Of a stretch of DNA of 49,854 bases, positions 28,901 to 37,102 are shown in pieces (the stretch's first letter is position 1; the number at the start of each line of letters is the position of its first letter). The stretch covers positions 1 through 49,854 of the IMG/VR virus record IMGVR_UViG_3300032299_001077. One strand, given 5' to 3'. The position numbers and the translations under genes are program-made. A model generated the notes under the pieces. That model did no database searches. It saw nothing but the letters and a program-made list of their open reading frames with translations, and was not told the origin of the DNA. The stretch comes from a virus.

Positions 28901-31770
28901 CTTGGGCGTTCTGCTTCGGGCAACTGGGCAATCCCTGTCTCCGTAAGCACTGGTTGATCTTTATACACCTCGACCAACCCCGCATCCACCAAGGAAGGAA
29001 CATCTTCTGGGGCTTGTTCTGCTCTTGCTACTCGGCGTAGAGGTTCAAGATTCGGGGTCGGGGCCACGGTAGTAGGTTCGGGCCTTTTTTCAACTTGTTG
29101 CACAATTCCTTCTTGAGATTTTGCCGCATCTTCGTTGATGACCAAGATGTGTTTAACGGGGCCAGCTTCGGTATCGTGCATCATTGCCACCGAATCATAG
29201 CCGCGACTCTTTAGCCATTGGGCGAAGAGAGATCCGCGAACATCATCTTTTCTCTGTTTGTTTATACCGCGAGCTACAAGATCCGCGCCAACAACGCTAG
29301 TGCTATTCCTGAAGTATTGCCAAGCGGGATCAGCACCACCCTCCCCATCCCCGCCGACAATTAAAAATCCGTAATCGTCTAGTTCCTTGTTTACTTCTGG
29401 GCGAACATCTTTCCATTTCCAGTTTTCTGGCAGCGGATACCCCATCTCTTTGGAGATAAGCTCGACCATCTTGAACTGGTCGGCCATCACACCCATCTCT
29501 GTCATGTCGAATGTCTTCTTCGGGCGGATCACCTTGGATATTACTTGTCCTTCAGTCCTTGGATCAAAGCCGTGAAGGGTTCTGAATGTTTTGAGACCCT
29601 CTTCTTCACCGAATCGGTCTTGGTATTCCTTGAGCATTCGGGCGTCTCGCTCCAGATACCCTCTGGCGTCCTGCTCGCTTGTGCTGTAGTAGGTAAATGG
29701 AGCAAGGACTCGGCTATCCTGTATTCCCATGATAGACCCTATATCTTGGATGTCTGCGAGTTGTCTTCCGCCTTCTATGGCTGGGAGTTCGCCGCGATAC
29801 ACCGTGATAGGCTCGCCACCTTCTTCTGGCTCCACCTCGGCGGGAGGAGCCACTGCGGGGGCAGTTAGCGTTACAGGGGCTGGTGCCTGCCTAGCTTCTA
29901 CGAGTCCATCGCTGGGTCTTTGTTCGGGATTTTGTGGGTTGACCATGCGGTTTTGTGCCGCATCCCACACCCATCCAGCATTCACAAGATCCTTGACGGC
30001 ATTGCCAGCCTCCAGTTCGGATCTTGTTCCAATAGCGGCAGACATCGCATCCTCATCTGTGCCAATGACACCAGACGCATTTACCTGTGATATTGTTTCG
30101 TCAAAAACAGTTGGCTGATACGGAGTTCCGTCATCATTGTGGGTTCGCCCGCCGCGACGATCTGTGCCATATTGTTCATCCCATGCATCTTTCCGATTGC
30201 GAAAGTCTCCAATAGGTTCGCCCTCTTGGCGGACTGGCCGTGCCTCCACTGCTGCTTCGGCGCGGGGCGCAAGATTTGGCGATGGCTGGTCTGCTGGCGC
30301 GACTTCTGCGGATGGCTGCGGCTCTGCTACTACTGGCTCGACTACTGGCTCTACAGGGGCTACAGCGGGTGTTATGGGGGCTTCTGCTGTGGTGGTGACG
30401 GGTTGAGGGGGTAACCCCGAAACAGGAACTTCTTCTTCTAATTCTATTCCTGCTGCTGCGGCAGCTTCTTTTTGGAGGCGAACCACTCGCTGTTCAGGGG
30501 TTTCGGCTTGTTCCTGAATAACACTTTCAGCCTGTCCCTCGACAAGTGCGGCAGTTTCTGGAGCCACATCTTTGTTCTGCCTTGCCACATCCTGAGTTTC
30601 GGACGCCGCCGCCAATGATTCTTCTTTTGTTGCTGGTTGTGTTCGCGGTTCGATGGCACCAGCGCCAGCACCAAGCCCAACACCAACAAGACCCTCAAGT
30701 GCGCCCTGAGAGAAAACCCCCTGAGTAAGCGAGACATTAACTCCCTCGCGCTGCAATGCCAAATTAGAAGCAAACTTTTCTTGTGCCGCCTGAATAAATT
30801 CTGGAGCGCCTTCAGAAATACCATTCTTAAGGATGTTGCCAACGCGACTGACATTCGGGGCAAGACCGCCCTTGGTCAGCACCTTGCTAATAATCTTTTC
30901 AGCACCAGTAAATGCGTCAATAGTTCCAAGCCCCGCGCCAATTAAAATCTGATCCAGATTCTTTCCGCCATAGGATTGGGCTTCCGTGGCAATCTGACGG
31001 GCCTCTTCTTCGGTTTTACCCTGTGCCAACATCTCATCTTTGACCGATTGGTAGATCTCGCCCTTAACAATACCAGCACCCATTCCAGCGCCAGTGGCAA
31101 GTTGAGTAGCCTGAACGCCGCGCTGAACAAACTGTGCAGCTTTTGCACCAGTCAAGCCTGCACGGGCCGCGCCAGCTAACGCCGCCGCTCTACCCGCAAC
31201 ACCAGTAGCCACAAACGTGGCGAGAGATCCAACTCCCGAAGCAACAAAATCTACGGGGGCTACAGAGAATGCTTCAAGACCAGCGCCAAGCTGATCCAAG
31301 ACTCCTTCGTTTTCAGCCTCTTGCAGAATGCGCCCAATCTCCTGCTCGTCTTCAATGGCTTGCGCCGAAAGAAGGGAGCGATACCAATCCGCATTCTGGG
31401 TGAGATTTTGGGAGATGGCATTATCCGCACCAAATAGATCAGTCAGAGCCCGAAGACTGGTATTGATACTCTCACCAATCTTGAGCGGAACATCAGCAGC
31501 CTGACGCAAGAACCCCTCTTCTCCAGTTACAGGAATGGGTTCAGTGGGCTCTGGCAATCCAAAAAACTCTTCTTCGGATATGGGAGTGAAGCGTGACTTG
31601 GGAGCCTCAACGGGCTCGGTGGTTTCTTGTGCAATTACAGGTTCGGGAGCCTCCTCTTCCCCACCAATGCCGAAAAACTCATCGTCCTCTATAGGAATGA
31701 ACCTAGGTTTTGCCTCTTCGGCCACAGGCTCATCGATGATTTCCTCTTCATCTATGGGTGTAAATGCCAT
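22996..31770 (-). CDS. giant polyvalent virion-type protein (2,924 residues) with ART and zincin domains
   Basis: Residues 1-71 repeat a short acidic motif F-x-P-I-x-(D/E)-(D/E)-E three times (3-13, 24-35, 61-71). About 160-390 is Gly/Ala-rich and hydrophobic with membrane-active helices. About 400-640 is Pro/Ala/Glu-rich linker. About 650-860 looks like an ADP-ribosyltransferase of polyvalent proteins (VYRGE, YYSTSEQDARGYL, GYDSVAMMHD). Residues 1232-1236 are HEFWH, a HExxH zinc motif, with DEW E1326 as a possible third ligand. About 1500-1680 has a VGYNPIRSSYFVDVR block seen in such proteins. About 1900-2900 is long helical sequence, with a hydrophobic segment near 2733. The design suits an internal virion protein ejected into the host, carrying enzymatic domains. 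It is the last gene of the structural operon. Confidence 0.8.
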   Translation of the reverse strand: MAFTPIDEEEIIDEPVAEEAKPRFIPIEDDEFFGIGGEEEAPEPVIAQETTEPVEAPKSRFTPISEEEFFGLPEPTEPIPVTGEEGFLRQAADVPLKIGESINTSLRALTDLFGADNAISQNLTQNADWYRSLLSAQAIEDEQEIGRILQEAENEGVLDQLGAGLEAFSVAPVDFVASGVGSLATFVATGVAGRAAALAGAARAGLTGAKAAQFVQRGVQATQLATGAGMGAGIVKGEIYQSVKDEMLAQGKTEEEARQIATEAQSYGGKNLDQILIGAGLGTIDAFTGAEKIISKVLTKGGLAPNVSRVGNILKNGISEGAPEFIQAAQEKFASNLALQREGVNVSLTQGVFSQGALEGLVGVGLGAGAGAIEPRTQPATKEESLAAASETQDVARQNKDVAPETAALVEGQAESVIQEQAETPEQRVVRLQKEAAAAAGIELEEEVPVSGLPPQPVTTTAEAPITPAVAPVEPVVEPVVAEPQPSAEVAPADQPSPNLAPRAEAAVEARPVRQEGEPIGDFRNRKDAWDEQYGTDRRGGRTHNDDGTPYQPTVFDETISQVNASGVIGTDEDAMSAAIGTRSELEAGNAVKDLVNAGWVWDAAQNRMVNPQNPEQRPSDGLVEARQAPAPVTLTAPAVAPPAEVEPEEGGEPITVYRGELPAIEGGRQLADIQDIGSIMGIQDSRVLAPFTYYSTSEQDARGYLERDARMLKEYQDRFGEEEGLKTFRTLHGFDPRTEGQVISKVIRPKKTFDMTEMGVMADQFKMVELISKEMGYPLPENWKWKDVRPEVNKELDDYGFLIVGGDGEGGADPAWQYFRNSTSVVGADLVARGINKQRKDDVRGSLFAQWLKSRGYDSVAMMHDTEAGPVKHILVINEDAAKSQEGIVQQVEKRPEPTTVAPTPNLEPLRRVARAEQAPEDVPSLVDAGLVEVYKDQPVLTETGIAQLPEAERPRLTPEARKIQIDTGSNEVVAEAIAKGLRIGVDQVGTGVRMPAGWTLVEDIYVPPAPQEVAPEATTFAKGEMVRVTNRVPTYEGGRVVGGRDELVAGSVTRIMPDGKVEVRLQRGGYQTLAPNEVQKIERPAPEVRESRREDVRLNPLGYDISTVVEDIKAGRTDGPLKAVNNVVKEATALRDRVKAEAERRQRPRARGKAAILERIARERSGGKLSEETARALTDFVNSIREEAIGDTAISIKGGGGVSNFDFGQSLVSFFLTQDQPKVGARVGVHEFWHGLSRFLPKAELESMSKDYTRELTKYIDNNPWFLAFVGRYSLTPEQYEAYKIFNPEEAETKLVPVQDSEGNVVKYQIRYDAENYRYIMLDEWIAEKMTDLVESRQAVPNTFMGKLAKIIKEFMAQIQAKLGRDSYQSFYNLVTDPNQKIDLQRMGSVARPFQIYQPQDYNYAEDVSDQIRYAMRQREDINREYTPNTDEERKAFDKASTNKILARSPQLAVAAVRLKNGQITAGDYADLVDAIDPFTAKGADPIPTDDKIKQYIQSDKVGRVGFLDEKGNPRLQEGSEYEFRIDINTYNRSTTAGDTVYNITAHESVPETSKRVGEAYAYVGVAKVTNPTFMTRAISGKGSAAEIAAGAGKFPLATVKGNYEPITELPTDINDPNVWTEVGYNPIRSSYFVDVRSKDAVVGGTEAIMVGSRVFVKNAKLEARPTGITYGKAYNPLGLEPEPKPSFVIDSPEAKTLSNLKASMAKVDAASEAKGGKPTTQKVSEIAANWMEQGGDERALQDAITENTNLSPVNAAKVANAIAKQYDIQQSIATAFIETQTGLSVEALPEGVTLPKEVDPDRPKPVMSRLFDVFMGVRVPPVKIQVNEKAALKDQIRLKAAANRAAKAEQKRTAEEVVEIIKAMELLGPVRPKQVQALAKRAARVIWTSEKSVEAFSEYAAKVVENANYDADLREAKDAQKRAKQLSTQKKVAMGPQREVLEDVSKIPVNKLDDPRMFAEAVNYYLRGFKAVLSPDYVVIPDAEMESYLSGAQSETQRNQRDLDREANERLAKKYGIEPDQVDQMMESIDIIKQIEAQENRDALENLLTEKAVETQQGLRGYDTDNLRADQRSIVSSMLKVDPKALDPEERQRFIRITNNIIYNNQTNGAEYFVAVAKGQQSAREAAQDPTMVAKNRAWINLLPRFISERMQRGWALELQSIADTFRNAFGKGAMAKMYDAMGMLDLNLGFTKANNTIDEIQEKIAEFHRNLEKKYKAAARNQDGLLAEGVVGFLIQSVPKKDEVTSINQRRDLIRQDIANRRRSTTEPDRVAMADRIETILNQIDGDSVEAILNNMKREFRPNYESLIWYKDTLLPQYKDFLKSFDENFNDQANNYENPNYLTIGFTSAGPSLAITPEEQSLFYDQVSLRPKQSAYTIKRVDYTEIPKDRTTKRPKEIEFNLRRNVFNGLSDQINKAYTSSGWQRIASFMKTPEAEVVFGGAANKDFFIERLNRLRLSRMRRGSMGSGGAIEKAVDSLSVISRKLGTGIALGGIYQWIKQPPDQLITAWGSGGRGDLLAKNIAPKTQKLARTLLNKFSIGRRGDASAGYKYINQMEGHQNRLERYFSESKWDQAKEQAGKIADVWMIALKSSDFLAASAAWMTYYEGELNKQDIKIDDWSKEADLIESDPARRQAAAFAEQMTDIYQGSSDPTSMATFAQSGKTGWENLVKAIFVPFNSFAIQQRMRLYSDARDAISGSKSGVGGLSGTIGGLILFHTTKRYVIPAISGAGIGVLYGLMGVDMEEPDEEKQKEEANKNWRQFLADITGNLLVGGTPQIVESKFIDAMNRASYLVSLQLENDSILNEEGEVMSYDQYSKERSPFYRYQSFDNAMSLGMLEIGLGQAEQVALQTKMLATPEEMEMYTPEEQRLLYFSALSEWLYMMRLNDADFARLVGKARRDMMSAAKDREKEIKRIRSGR

Positions 31771-32729
31771 TAAGGAACTTTAAAGGGTTTTCTTCCAATG
31801 TAAATAGTAGAACCGCTAGGCGGATTGGCCGCGTTAGCCTCTTCTTCTGTTTCAAAAACAAGGCCACGCAGCGCCGAACGCTCAATGCGAAGATCCAAAA
31901 GCTTATTGCGGGCCTCAGTTGACGCCCTTTCAAGGGTTCTGGTTGGTTTTTGCCCCTGAAGACCAGCCAAAACCTGACGCTGTGCGCGAATCTGTTTATC
32001 AATCTCGCGCTCTTGAGAGACGATTCCGCGTTCCTCTTGTGCAACCCTTTCCTCTTCCCTGATTCCCACCTGTCTTTCTGCGGCCCTTTCTTCTGCGGCA
32101 ACTTGTCTTTCAATAATTCTTCCAGAGCTTTCCTCCTGTGCCTTCAACTGCTGGCTGAAATTCACTGTATCGAAAAAGGATTTGTCGGTTGTGGCAATGG
32201 CGGTCTTAAACGCATCGTCCTTCAATGCTTTCGGGTAGCGTTTGATGATGTCGTTACGGCGCTGCATATAATCAGGGGCATCAGGGTCCAACCCCGAAAC
32301 AGGATTGCCTGTAGGATCAAATCCACCCAACACCTCATTCAGGGCAAAGTCTGCTTGCTCGCTGATTTTGAGATCCTCGTCTTGGCGCTTGGCTTCCGCT
32401 GCTTGAAGTCGAGCCTCTTGTCTTTCTTGGAGTACTTGGTTTCTCTCGCTTAAGGCAAACCTTCTTTGCTCAATGTCCATCTGCTGCATGGCCCGTTGCT
32501 CTTCAAGTTGCTGGCCTCTTTGCTTGTCCCATTCAGCCTGCATACGAATAGCCCTGCGAGAAGTTCCTGTGGGGCGTCCACCCCATTCTTCTGGCAACTC
32601 CATTGGTGCCATGGTGGGTTTGGTTGCAGCAACGGGTTCGTATCGTCCCATAGACCCGCGAACAAATTGCATACCCTGCATTGCTCCAGCAATTCCAGAA
32701 GGGAGAGTATTTGTATTTTCTTCAGCCAT
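31770..32729 (-). CDS. coiled-coil virion-type protein
   Basis: A 319-residue protein. After a flexible N-terminus (residues 1-55), two long Gln/Glu/Arg-rich helices (about 60-125 and 190-290, for example LEEQRAMQQMDIEQRR and EERAAERQVGIREEER) dominate. The end (STIYIGRKPFKVP) is a beta hairpin. Such helical proteins next to a giant ejected protein are usually internal core proteins in podoviruses. Its stop shares a base with the start of the giant gene, consistent with co-translation. Confidence 0.6.
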   Translation of the reverse strand: MAEENTNTLPSGIAGAMQGMQFVRGSMGRYEPVAATKPTMAPMELPEEWGGRPTGTSRRAIRMQAEWDKQRGQQLEEQRAMQQMDIEQRRFALSERNQVLQERQEARLQAAEAKRQDEDLKISEQADFALNEVLGGFDPTGNPVSGLDPDAPDYMQRRNDIIKRYPKALKDDAFKTAIATTDKSFFDTVNFSQQLKAQEESSGRIIERQVAAEERAAERQVGIREEERVAQEERGIVSQEREIDKQIRAQRQVLAGLQGQKPTRTLERASTEARNKLLDLRIERSALRGLVFETEEEANAANPPSGSTIYIGRKPFKVP

Positions 32730-32732
32730 TAA

Positions 32733-33518
32733 TCAAGCCCTCAAATAGGGAAATCTCGGAATACCAAAAGGAGATCTAATTGATGATGCAATATTTTCTG
32801 GAAGCGGAGATCTGACGGCTGGAGGAATTTCGGGAGTTCTAAACGGAGCATCTCCAATGGTTCTCCCAAATGGTGTAAATGCAAGTGGGCTTTCCGCCGT
32901 CAAGCCCAATGATCTTTGTGGAATTACTGGAGCAAAATTTGCGGTTGGAGCGGTTCTCGCTGGTGTTGCCATGCTTTGTTGGGGTTGTGGCCCGCCCATT
33001 CCACCAAAAACAAGGGGCTCCCGACTCATGGGGGCTCTTCCAGCTTGCGCCTGCTTCCAACGCTCCGCCTCGGCCAAAGCTTGTGCCCCGCGCATTGCCC
33101 CTCCCCGCGTAACAGTCGTTCCAAACGCTGGATTAAGGGCCCGCTGTGCCTCAGTCTCGGCAAGCCCTTGTCTGAAAGCGTACCCTCTTTGTGTTGACTG
33201 ATCTTGAAGTCGTTGACCAATCAGAAATCCAGCTTCTGACGCCCTAGCCAATGCCATTTGGCGATCCTCTTCTGATTTTTGTTGTAACGCAGGAATTGGA
33301 TTCAGCGGAACCTGCCTTGCCCTCTCCGCCCATGTACCCCCAGCACGAAACGCATCTCTTGCTGCTGCTGTGGCTTTTTCAATTTCAGAAATATTTCCAG
33401 TCTTCATTGCTGCCGCAACTGCGGGATTTTGAGACCAATCGCGAACAGATGCCATCTGTCCTTCTGGAAATTTAGGAACGGCACTAGAGGCCATTCTCCT
33501 GCGTTCTTCTTCAGTCAT
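32733..33518 (-). CDS. Ala/Pro-rich virion-type protein
   Basis: A 261-residue protein. N-terminal half helical (about 20-140, Ala/Glu/Gln-rich, including AAARDAFRAGG and AQRALNPAFG). C-terminal half Pro/Arg/Phe-rich and low complexity (APTANFAPVIPQRSLG, SPFGIPRFPYLRA), probably disordered. No family; by position an internal or tail protein. Confidence 0.55.
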   Translation of the reverse strand: MTEEERRRMASSAVPKFPEGQMASVRDWSQNPAVAAAMKTGNISEIEKATAAARDAFRAGGTWAERARQVPLNPIPALQQKSEEDRQMALARASEAGFLIGQRLQDQSTQRGYAFRQGLAETEAQRALNPAFGTTVTRGGAMRGAQALAEAERWKQAQAGRAPMSREPLVFGGMGGPQPQQSMATPARTAPTANFAPVIPQRSLGLTAESPLAFTPFGRTIGDAPFRTPEIPPAVRSPLPENIASSIRSPFGIPRFPYLRA

Positions 33519-33522
33519 AAAA

Positions 33523-34524
33523 TTAAGTCATGTTAATAAGTCGGCGCGAAAGCCAAGGGGCAATTTGCATAACCCCTTCTTGGCCTGAGTTATACTCTTT
33601 TAGTTCGGCGTTGAGAAGGAGAATCGCACGATCCATGTAGTATTGGCCGCGTTCGACATCAGCCTTCTCTTCGGCATTGATTGCCATGAGGCCAAGCTTG
33701 ATGGCCTCTAAAGAGTCAGGGTAGAGGGGATCATTGTCGGAGATGGCCCAGCAATGACGGCGCTTGAAGACGCCCTGAACGGCGTCCCAGTTCTTATCCA
33801 CGATATAGCGACGATAGCTTATCGCCCGCTCCCCAGCCTCGTATTTGGCCAAGGTTATGGCCCCAGCCGCAAGGGTAATAATGCCCGTGGTAGGGGTTTT
33901 CTCGACAGAATAGATCTCTGCAAATGTCTGGGCTGTGGTTTGGGGGGAGGTTGACGCTCCAAGGTCGAGGCGAATGCCCTCCACCCTGTCTCCATCCACA
34001 TCAGAAAAGATTTTATTCCCATTGTTGTCCTTGCCGCGAATCCAGATGTAGCTTCCAGCACACTCTGTTTCGCTGCTACTAAGGGTCAGGGTTGAGGCGG
34101 TCTCAATATCCCTGAATGTAACATAGCCTTCCCCGATATCCTGCAATGGGCCGTAGTAGGGTTGGTCTGACTTGCGGATTCCGCGTCCTTGGGGAAGATA
34201 TTGATACCACTCGCTCTGGACTGCGGAGGTTTTGTAGCCTGCCTTACCGCCCCTCAAACAGGTCTCCAGATGGCGGGGGAGAGTAATGAACTTGTTGTCG
34301 TTGGCGTCCTCGTAGGCCGTGATTGTTGCCTGTTGGATAGTGCCAACGAACTTGCCCTCCGCGAAAAAGCGTTCCAGAACGCGATTGATATTGTTTTTTA
34401 GCTCCTCAATCTGATTGAATCCCTCTAAGTCGGGAGGGTCGGGCTGGGGTCGGACTGAGGCAGGTAGGCGTTCAATCGCCATCTGCAACGAAAGGCTAGA
34501 CATAATTGCATTGGATACTAGCAC
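33523..34524 (-). CDS. phage virion structural protein
   Basis: A 333-residue protein. An N-terminal helix with LPASVRP and LKNNINRVLERFF precedes the block KFITLPRHLETCLRGGKAG, then VQSEWYQYLPQGRG, YVTFRDIETASTL, ISYRRYIVDKNW and FKRRHCWAISDNDPLYPDSLEAIK. I recall this block order from a widespread phage structural protein of unknown exact place, possibly a tail tube or adaptor. The C-terminal helix (INAEEKADVERGQYYMDRAILLLNAELKEY) fits an oligomeric ring. Confidence 0.65.
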   Translation of the reverse strand: MLVSNAIMSSLSLQMAIERLPASVRPQPDPPDLEGFNQIEELKNNINRVLERFFAEGKFVGTIQQATITAYEDANDNKFITLPRHLETCLRGGKAGYKTSAVQSEWYQYLPQGRGIRKSDQPYYGPLQDIGEGYVTFRDIETASTLTLSSSETECAGSYIWIRGKDNNGNKIFSDVDGDRVEGIRLDLGASTSPQTTAQTFAEIYSVEKTPTTGIITLAAGAITLAKYEAGERAISYRRYIVDKNWDAVQGVFKRRHCWAISDNDPLYPDSLEAIKLGLMAINAEEKADVERGQYYMDRAILLLNAELKEYNSGQEGVMQIAPWLSRRLINMT

Positions 34525-35378
34525 CCAGACCGCGTAGAGTCAAAGGCAATATTTTTATGGCAGCGCCAATCCAATCGATCTCTTTTTTCCATGTTTTCTT
34601 CTGGTGTCAATGGCTGTAAATTTGTCCAGTGAAATGCCGTCCTCAATTGCTCTGGATCAGTTAGGTCAAAAGAAGAAAGTGGACGAATATGGTCAATGTG
34701 AAAGCTTCCCAACTTATCCCAAGCCATTCCATCGCGAAATTGTTTTTCTATATGCTCTTTAAGAAAAGCATAAGAGCAACCAACAAGATCAACCGTTCTG
34801 GTTGATTTTGAAATGTTTTTTCTGTGGAGAGCCTTATAGATTCTACACCGCGTTCTTTTCTTTAGCAAAAAAGCTGGATCATTTAACCGTTTAAGATTTT
34901 CATTTCTTCTTCGGCGTTCTGATATTCTTTTTTTTACTTCTGGATTCGCATAATATTGAGCAAGGTACGCTTTCTTTTTTGCCGCTGCTTCTGGATCTCT
35001 TTTGTGCCTGCTTCTCCAGTATGCAAATTTTTCCTTGTTGGCTGGATTTTTGCGATATTCAGCGTGATATTTTCTGTTTCTCTCTTTGATTTCGGGCCTT
35101 TGCTTGTATGCGGCTTTAACTTTGGCGATTCTTTCTTTGTGCTTCTTGGCCCACCCTGAATAATATTTATTTTGTTTGGCCCTATTCTCTGGCTTGATTC
35201 TGTGGTTTTCTTGATTCTTGTCTAAACTTTTGAATCTTTCTGGGGTTACCCAATATTCATAAACGGTTTTTCTTCCATCTGGCCATTTTTTTCTTTGGTA
35301 TGCCCAAAACAGTTTGCCATCGGATTGGCGCATATCGCCCTTGTGATATTGATTGTCGGGATTGAATAATATTCCCAA
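34518..35378 (-). CDS. HNH endonuclease with N-terminal recognition domain (paralogue 1)
   Basis: A 286-residue protein with a TTG start; no upstream in-frame ATG fits. Residues about 14-50 (GDMRQSDGKLFWAYQRK, then YEYWVTPERF) match the N-terminus of the paralogue at 37103. Residues about 55-185 are highly basic helical repeats rich in Tyr/Lys/Arg. Residues about 205-270 hold the nuclease: SYAFLKEHIEKQFRDGMAW, FHIDHIRPLSSFDL and HWTNLQPL (H-x-x-H plus N). It looks like a free-standing homing endonuclease, inserted just before a virion gene, whose end it overlaps. Confidence 0.8.
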   Translation of the reverse strand: MGILFNPDNQYHKGDMRQSDGKLFWAYQRKKWPDGRKTVYEYWVTPERFKSLDKNQENHRIKPENRAKQNKYYSGWAKKHKERIAKVKAAYKQRPEIKERNRKYHAEYRKNPANKEKFAYWRSRHKRDPEAAAKKKAYLAQYYANPEVKKRISERRRRNENLKRLNDPAFLLKKRTRCRIYKALHRKNISKSTRTVDLVGCSYAFLKEHIEKQFRDGMAWDKLGSFHIDHIRPLSSFDLTDPEQLRTAFHWTNLQPLTPEENMEKRDRLDWRCHKNIAFDSTRSGC

Positions 35379-35413
35379 GGTTAAATCATAACCATTGGAC
35401 TGTCAATCAATAA

Positions 35414-36196
35414 TTAATCTTTAAATAGAAGATCCGCCGAACCGCCATTTCCAACCCAAGGCAGGAACGTCTTCAGATCTTTGACGGGCCACTCGGTGTT
35501 TGCTTGCAGGGCCTCCCACTGCTCACACGCCCCCTCGTATCCACCCCTGTATATACGTTGCTTATACGCCACTTGCTGTGGGGTGACCCATGCCATGTGG
35601 AGGATTGGGCCAAGGATGGATTCCGATTCGTCTCGTTCGCAAACTTTCCCTCTATTGCCGTTGAATACGGGTGGTTCGTGGCACTCCATCCAGAGACCCG
35701 CGCTATAGCGCCAAGCCCGAACCCACTCATTGCTTCTGTTTCCATAGCCATTAGATGAGGTTGAAATTACATTGGGGCCAAGCATGTAGTCCATCTTGAC
35801 CTTAACAGTGTTGTATTCGGGATTTGCGGAGAATATTGAGTTTAATCGCCGCAACTGATCAGCCGTCCAGATTTCATCACTGTCCATCTGGAGGAGGATT
35901 CCATCTTTCTTGAAGGCGGTTAGGGCAGCATTAATCATCTCGGTCTTTCCACCCCACTCTGGTTTGCTATTTACGGTGATTCTTGGATGGGGGGCCAAGG
36001 CCGAAAGCAATTGATTGGTTCCATCATGGCTAACCCTACCCTGTTGATTGCCCATCCACGCCGTATCCTTAACAGCCATGGAGGCCCCCTCTACTATCGA
36101 CCAATGCCAGTCATGGCGCAATCTGGTAAGCTCGGCAAACTGAGCCCCGATCCATGGAGCCCCATCAAGGACAATCGTGAAGATGTTAATCCTCAC
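35414..36196 (-). CDS. glycosyltransferase family 2-like protein
   Basis: A 260-residue protein with GTG start in GTGA overlap with the previous gene. INIFTIVLDGAPWIGAQ and WHWSIVEGAS resemble the donor-binding strand. ILLQMDSDEIW has the DSD metal motif. WMECHEPPVF and LHMAWVTPQQVAYK follow. It lies between the two HNH paralogues, far from the main glycan module, so may modify a virion component or have moved with the endonucleases. Confidence 0.7.
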   Translation of the reverse strand: MRINIFTIVLDGAPWIGAQFAELTRLRHDWHWSIVEGASMAVKDTAWMGNQQGRVSHDGTNQLLSALAPHPRITVNSKPEWGGKTEMINAALTAFKKDGILLQMDSDEIWTADQLRRLNSIFSANPEYNTVKVKMDYMLGPNVISTSSNGYGNRSNEWVRAWRYSAGLWMECHEPPVFNGNRGKVCERDESESILGPILHMAWVTPQQVAYKQRIYRGGYEGACEQWEALQANTEWPVKDLKTFLPWVGNGGSADLLFKD

Positions 36197-36414
36197 AGAC
36201 CTTCCCAGAGTTCGCCACGCCCAAGCTTATCCAGATACTCCCCGAAAGTAACGGGCTCTGTCTCGTTGTAGACGTAATCAAAAAGGTAGTCTTCGACTTG
36301 CTTGTCCAGCTTCAGGTGTTCGGACAAGCCCGAAAAATAAACATCTTGAACCTTGGACAGTTCGTTGATGAAGTCCTTGACTTTGAAAATTTGATCATCT
36401 GGATGCGGATTCAT
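36193..36414 (-). CDS. small acidic protein
   Basis: A 73-residue helical acidic protein (VKDFINELSKVQDVYFSG, FDYVYNETEPVTFGEYLDKLGRGE). Overlaps the glycosyltransferase gene by 4 bases. Not recognised. Confidence 0.5.
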   Translation of the reverse strand: MNPHPDDQIFKVKDFINELSKVQDVYFSGLSEHLKLDKQVEDYLFDYVYNETEPVTFGEYLDKLGRGELWEGL

Positions 36415-36416
36415 GG

Positions 36417-36647
36417 TTAGCGATACTTTGAGGTTTTATTCGCGATCTTCTTGGGCTGTTTGACAAATTGCTTTCCAGCTTTGTTGCCCTTGGCTTTGGC
36501 GCGATTGGTCGCGGCCTTCTCGGCTGGAGACAACGCGCTCCACGCAGCATCAGGAAGGTAACGCTTCTTCCCCTTGGACGGAGAATTGTCCGAAGTGCGC
36601 CACTTCTGCTCTGTCCATTTCTTGAGTGATTCCTGTGACTTCTTCAT
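36417..36647 (-). CDS. DUF5872-like small basic protein
   Basis: A 76-residue protein from ATG 36647; upstream in-frame codons overlap the previous gene. SLKKWTEQKWRTSDN, then RYLPDAAWSALSPAEKAATNRAKAKGNKAG and the end KQPKKIANKTSKYR match the DUF5872-type family known from phages and large viruses. Strongly basic; probably DNA-associated or packaged, function unknown. Confidence 0.75.
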   Translation of the reverse strand: MKKSQESLKKWTEQKWRTSDNSPSKGKKRYLPDAAWSALSPAEKAATNRAKAKGNKAGKQFVKQPKKIANKTSKYR

Positions 36648-36651
36648 ATTA

Positions 36652-36837
36652 TTAGTTTTTATAGCTGCCGCCATTGGCCTTGTATTCTCTAGCCAATAGC
36701 TGGGCTTTTCTCCCACTCCACTCGCCCTTGTCTCCACCTTTAGTACCAGCTTTGATCTTTTGGTAGAGGCGCTTACGCATTGCTGGCTTGGTATAGTTGC
36801 CAGCGGCATTGACCGTTGATTTAGATTTCTTTTTCAT
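36652..36837 (-). CDS. small basic conserved phage protein
   Basis: A 61-residue protein matching a common phage pattern: STVNAAGNYTKPAMRKRLYQK, then IKAGTKGGDKGEWSGRKAQL and AREYKANGGSY. Very basic, with a conserved Gly-rich middle. Role unknown, always near genes of similar style. Confidence 0.75.
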   Translation of the reverse strand: MKKKSKSTVNAAGNYTKPAMRKRLYQKIKAGTKGGDKGEWSGRKAQLLAREYKANGGSYKN

Positions 36838-36840
36838 GGA

Positions 36841-37098
36841 TTAGCAATCCCACTTTTTCCTCGACCAGTAGTTGGCAGAGAGTTTGTTTCCTGTTCCCTT
36901 GATCCCTCCAGAACGAGCGCAATAACTTTTCTTTCGGGCTGGCTGATCCTTCTTAATTGACATATTAGGATCACCAAATCTGACGAGTTTTACTTCGTCG
37001 CCCTGCTTGGCCAAGACCGCAAACTTCTTAGGCCCGCCAGATGTGCGCTTCGGCTTATTGTAGCCACTAAATTTTTCTCCTCTGTATTCGATGCTCAT
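36841..37098 (-). CDS. small basic conserved phage protein
   Basis: An 85-residue protein containing KLVRFGDPNMSIKKDQPARKKSYCARSG, then a tail ending NYWSRKKWDC. I recall FGDPNM-x-I-x-x-x-P-x-R-+-K-S-F-R-A-R-H proteins from many marine phages. Here the usual RARHNC end is replaced by CARSGG, so it is a variant. Basic, with Cys residues at about 65 and 85. Confidence 0.75.
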   Translation of the reverse strand: MSIEYRGEKFSGYNKPKRTSGGPKKFAVLAKQGDEVKLVRFGDPNMSIKKDQPARKKSYCARSGGIKGTGNKLSANYWSRKKWDC

Positions 37099-37102
37099 AG
37101 TT

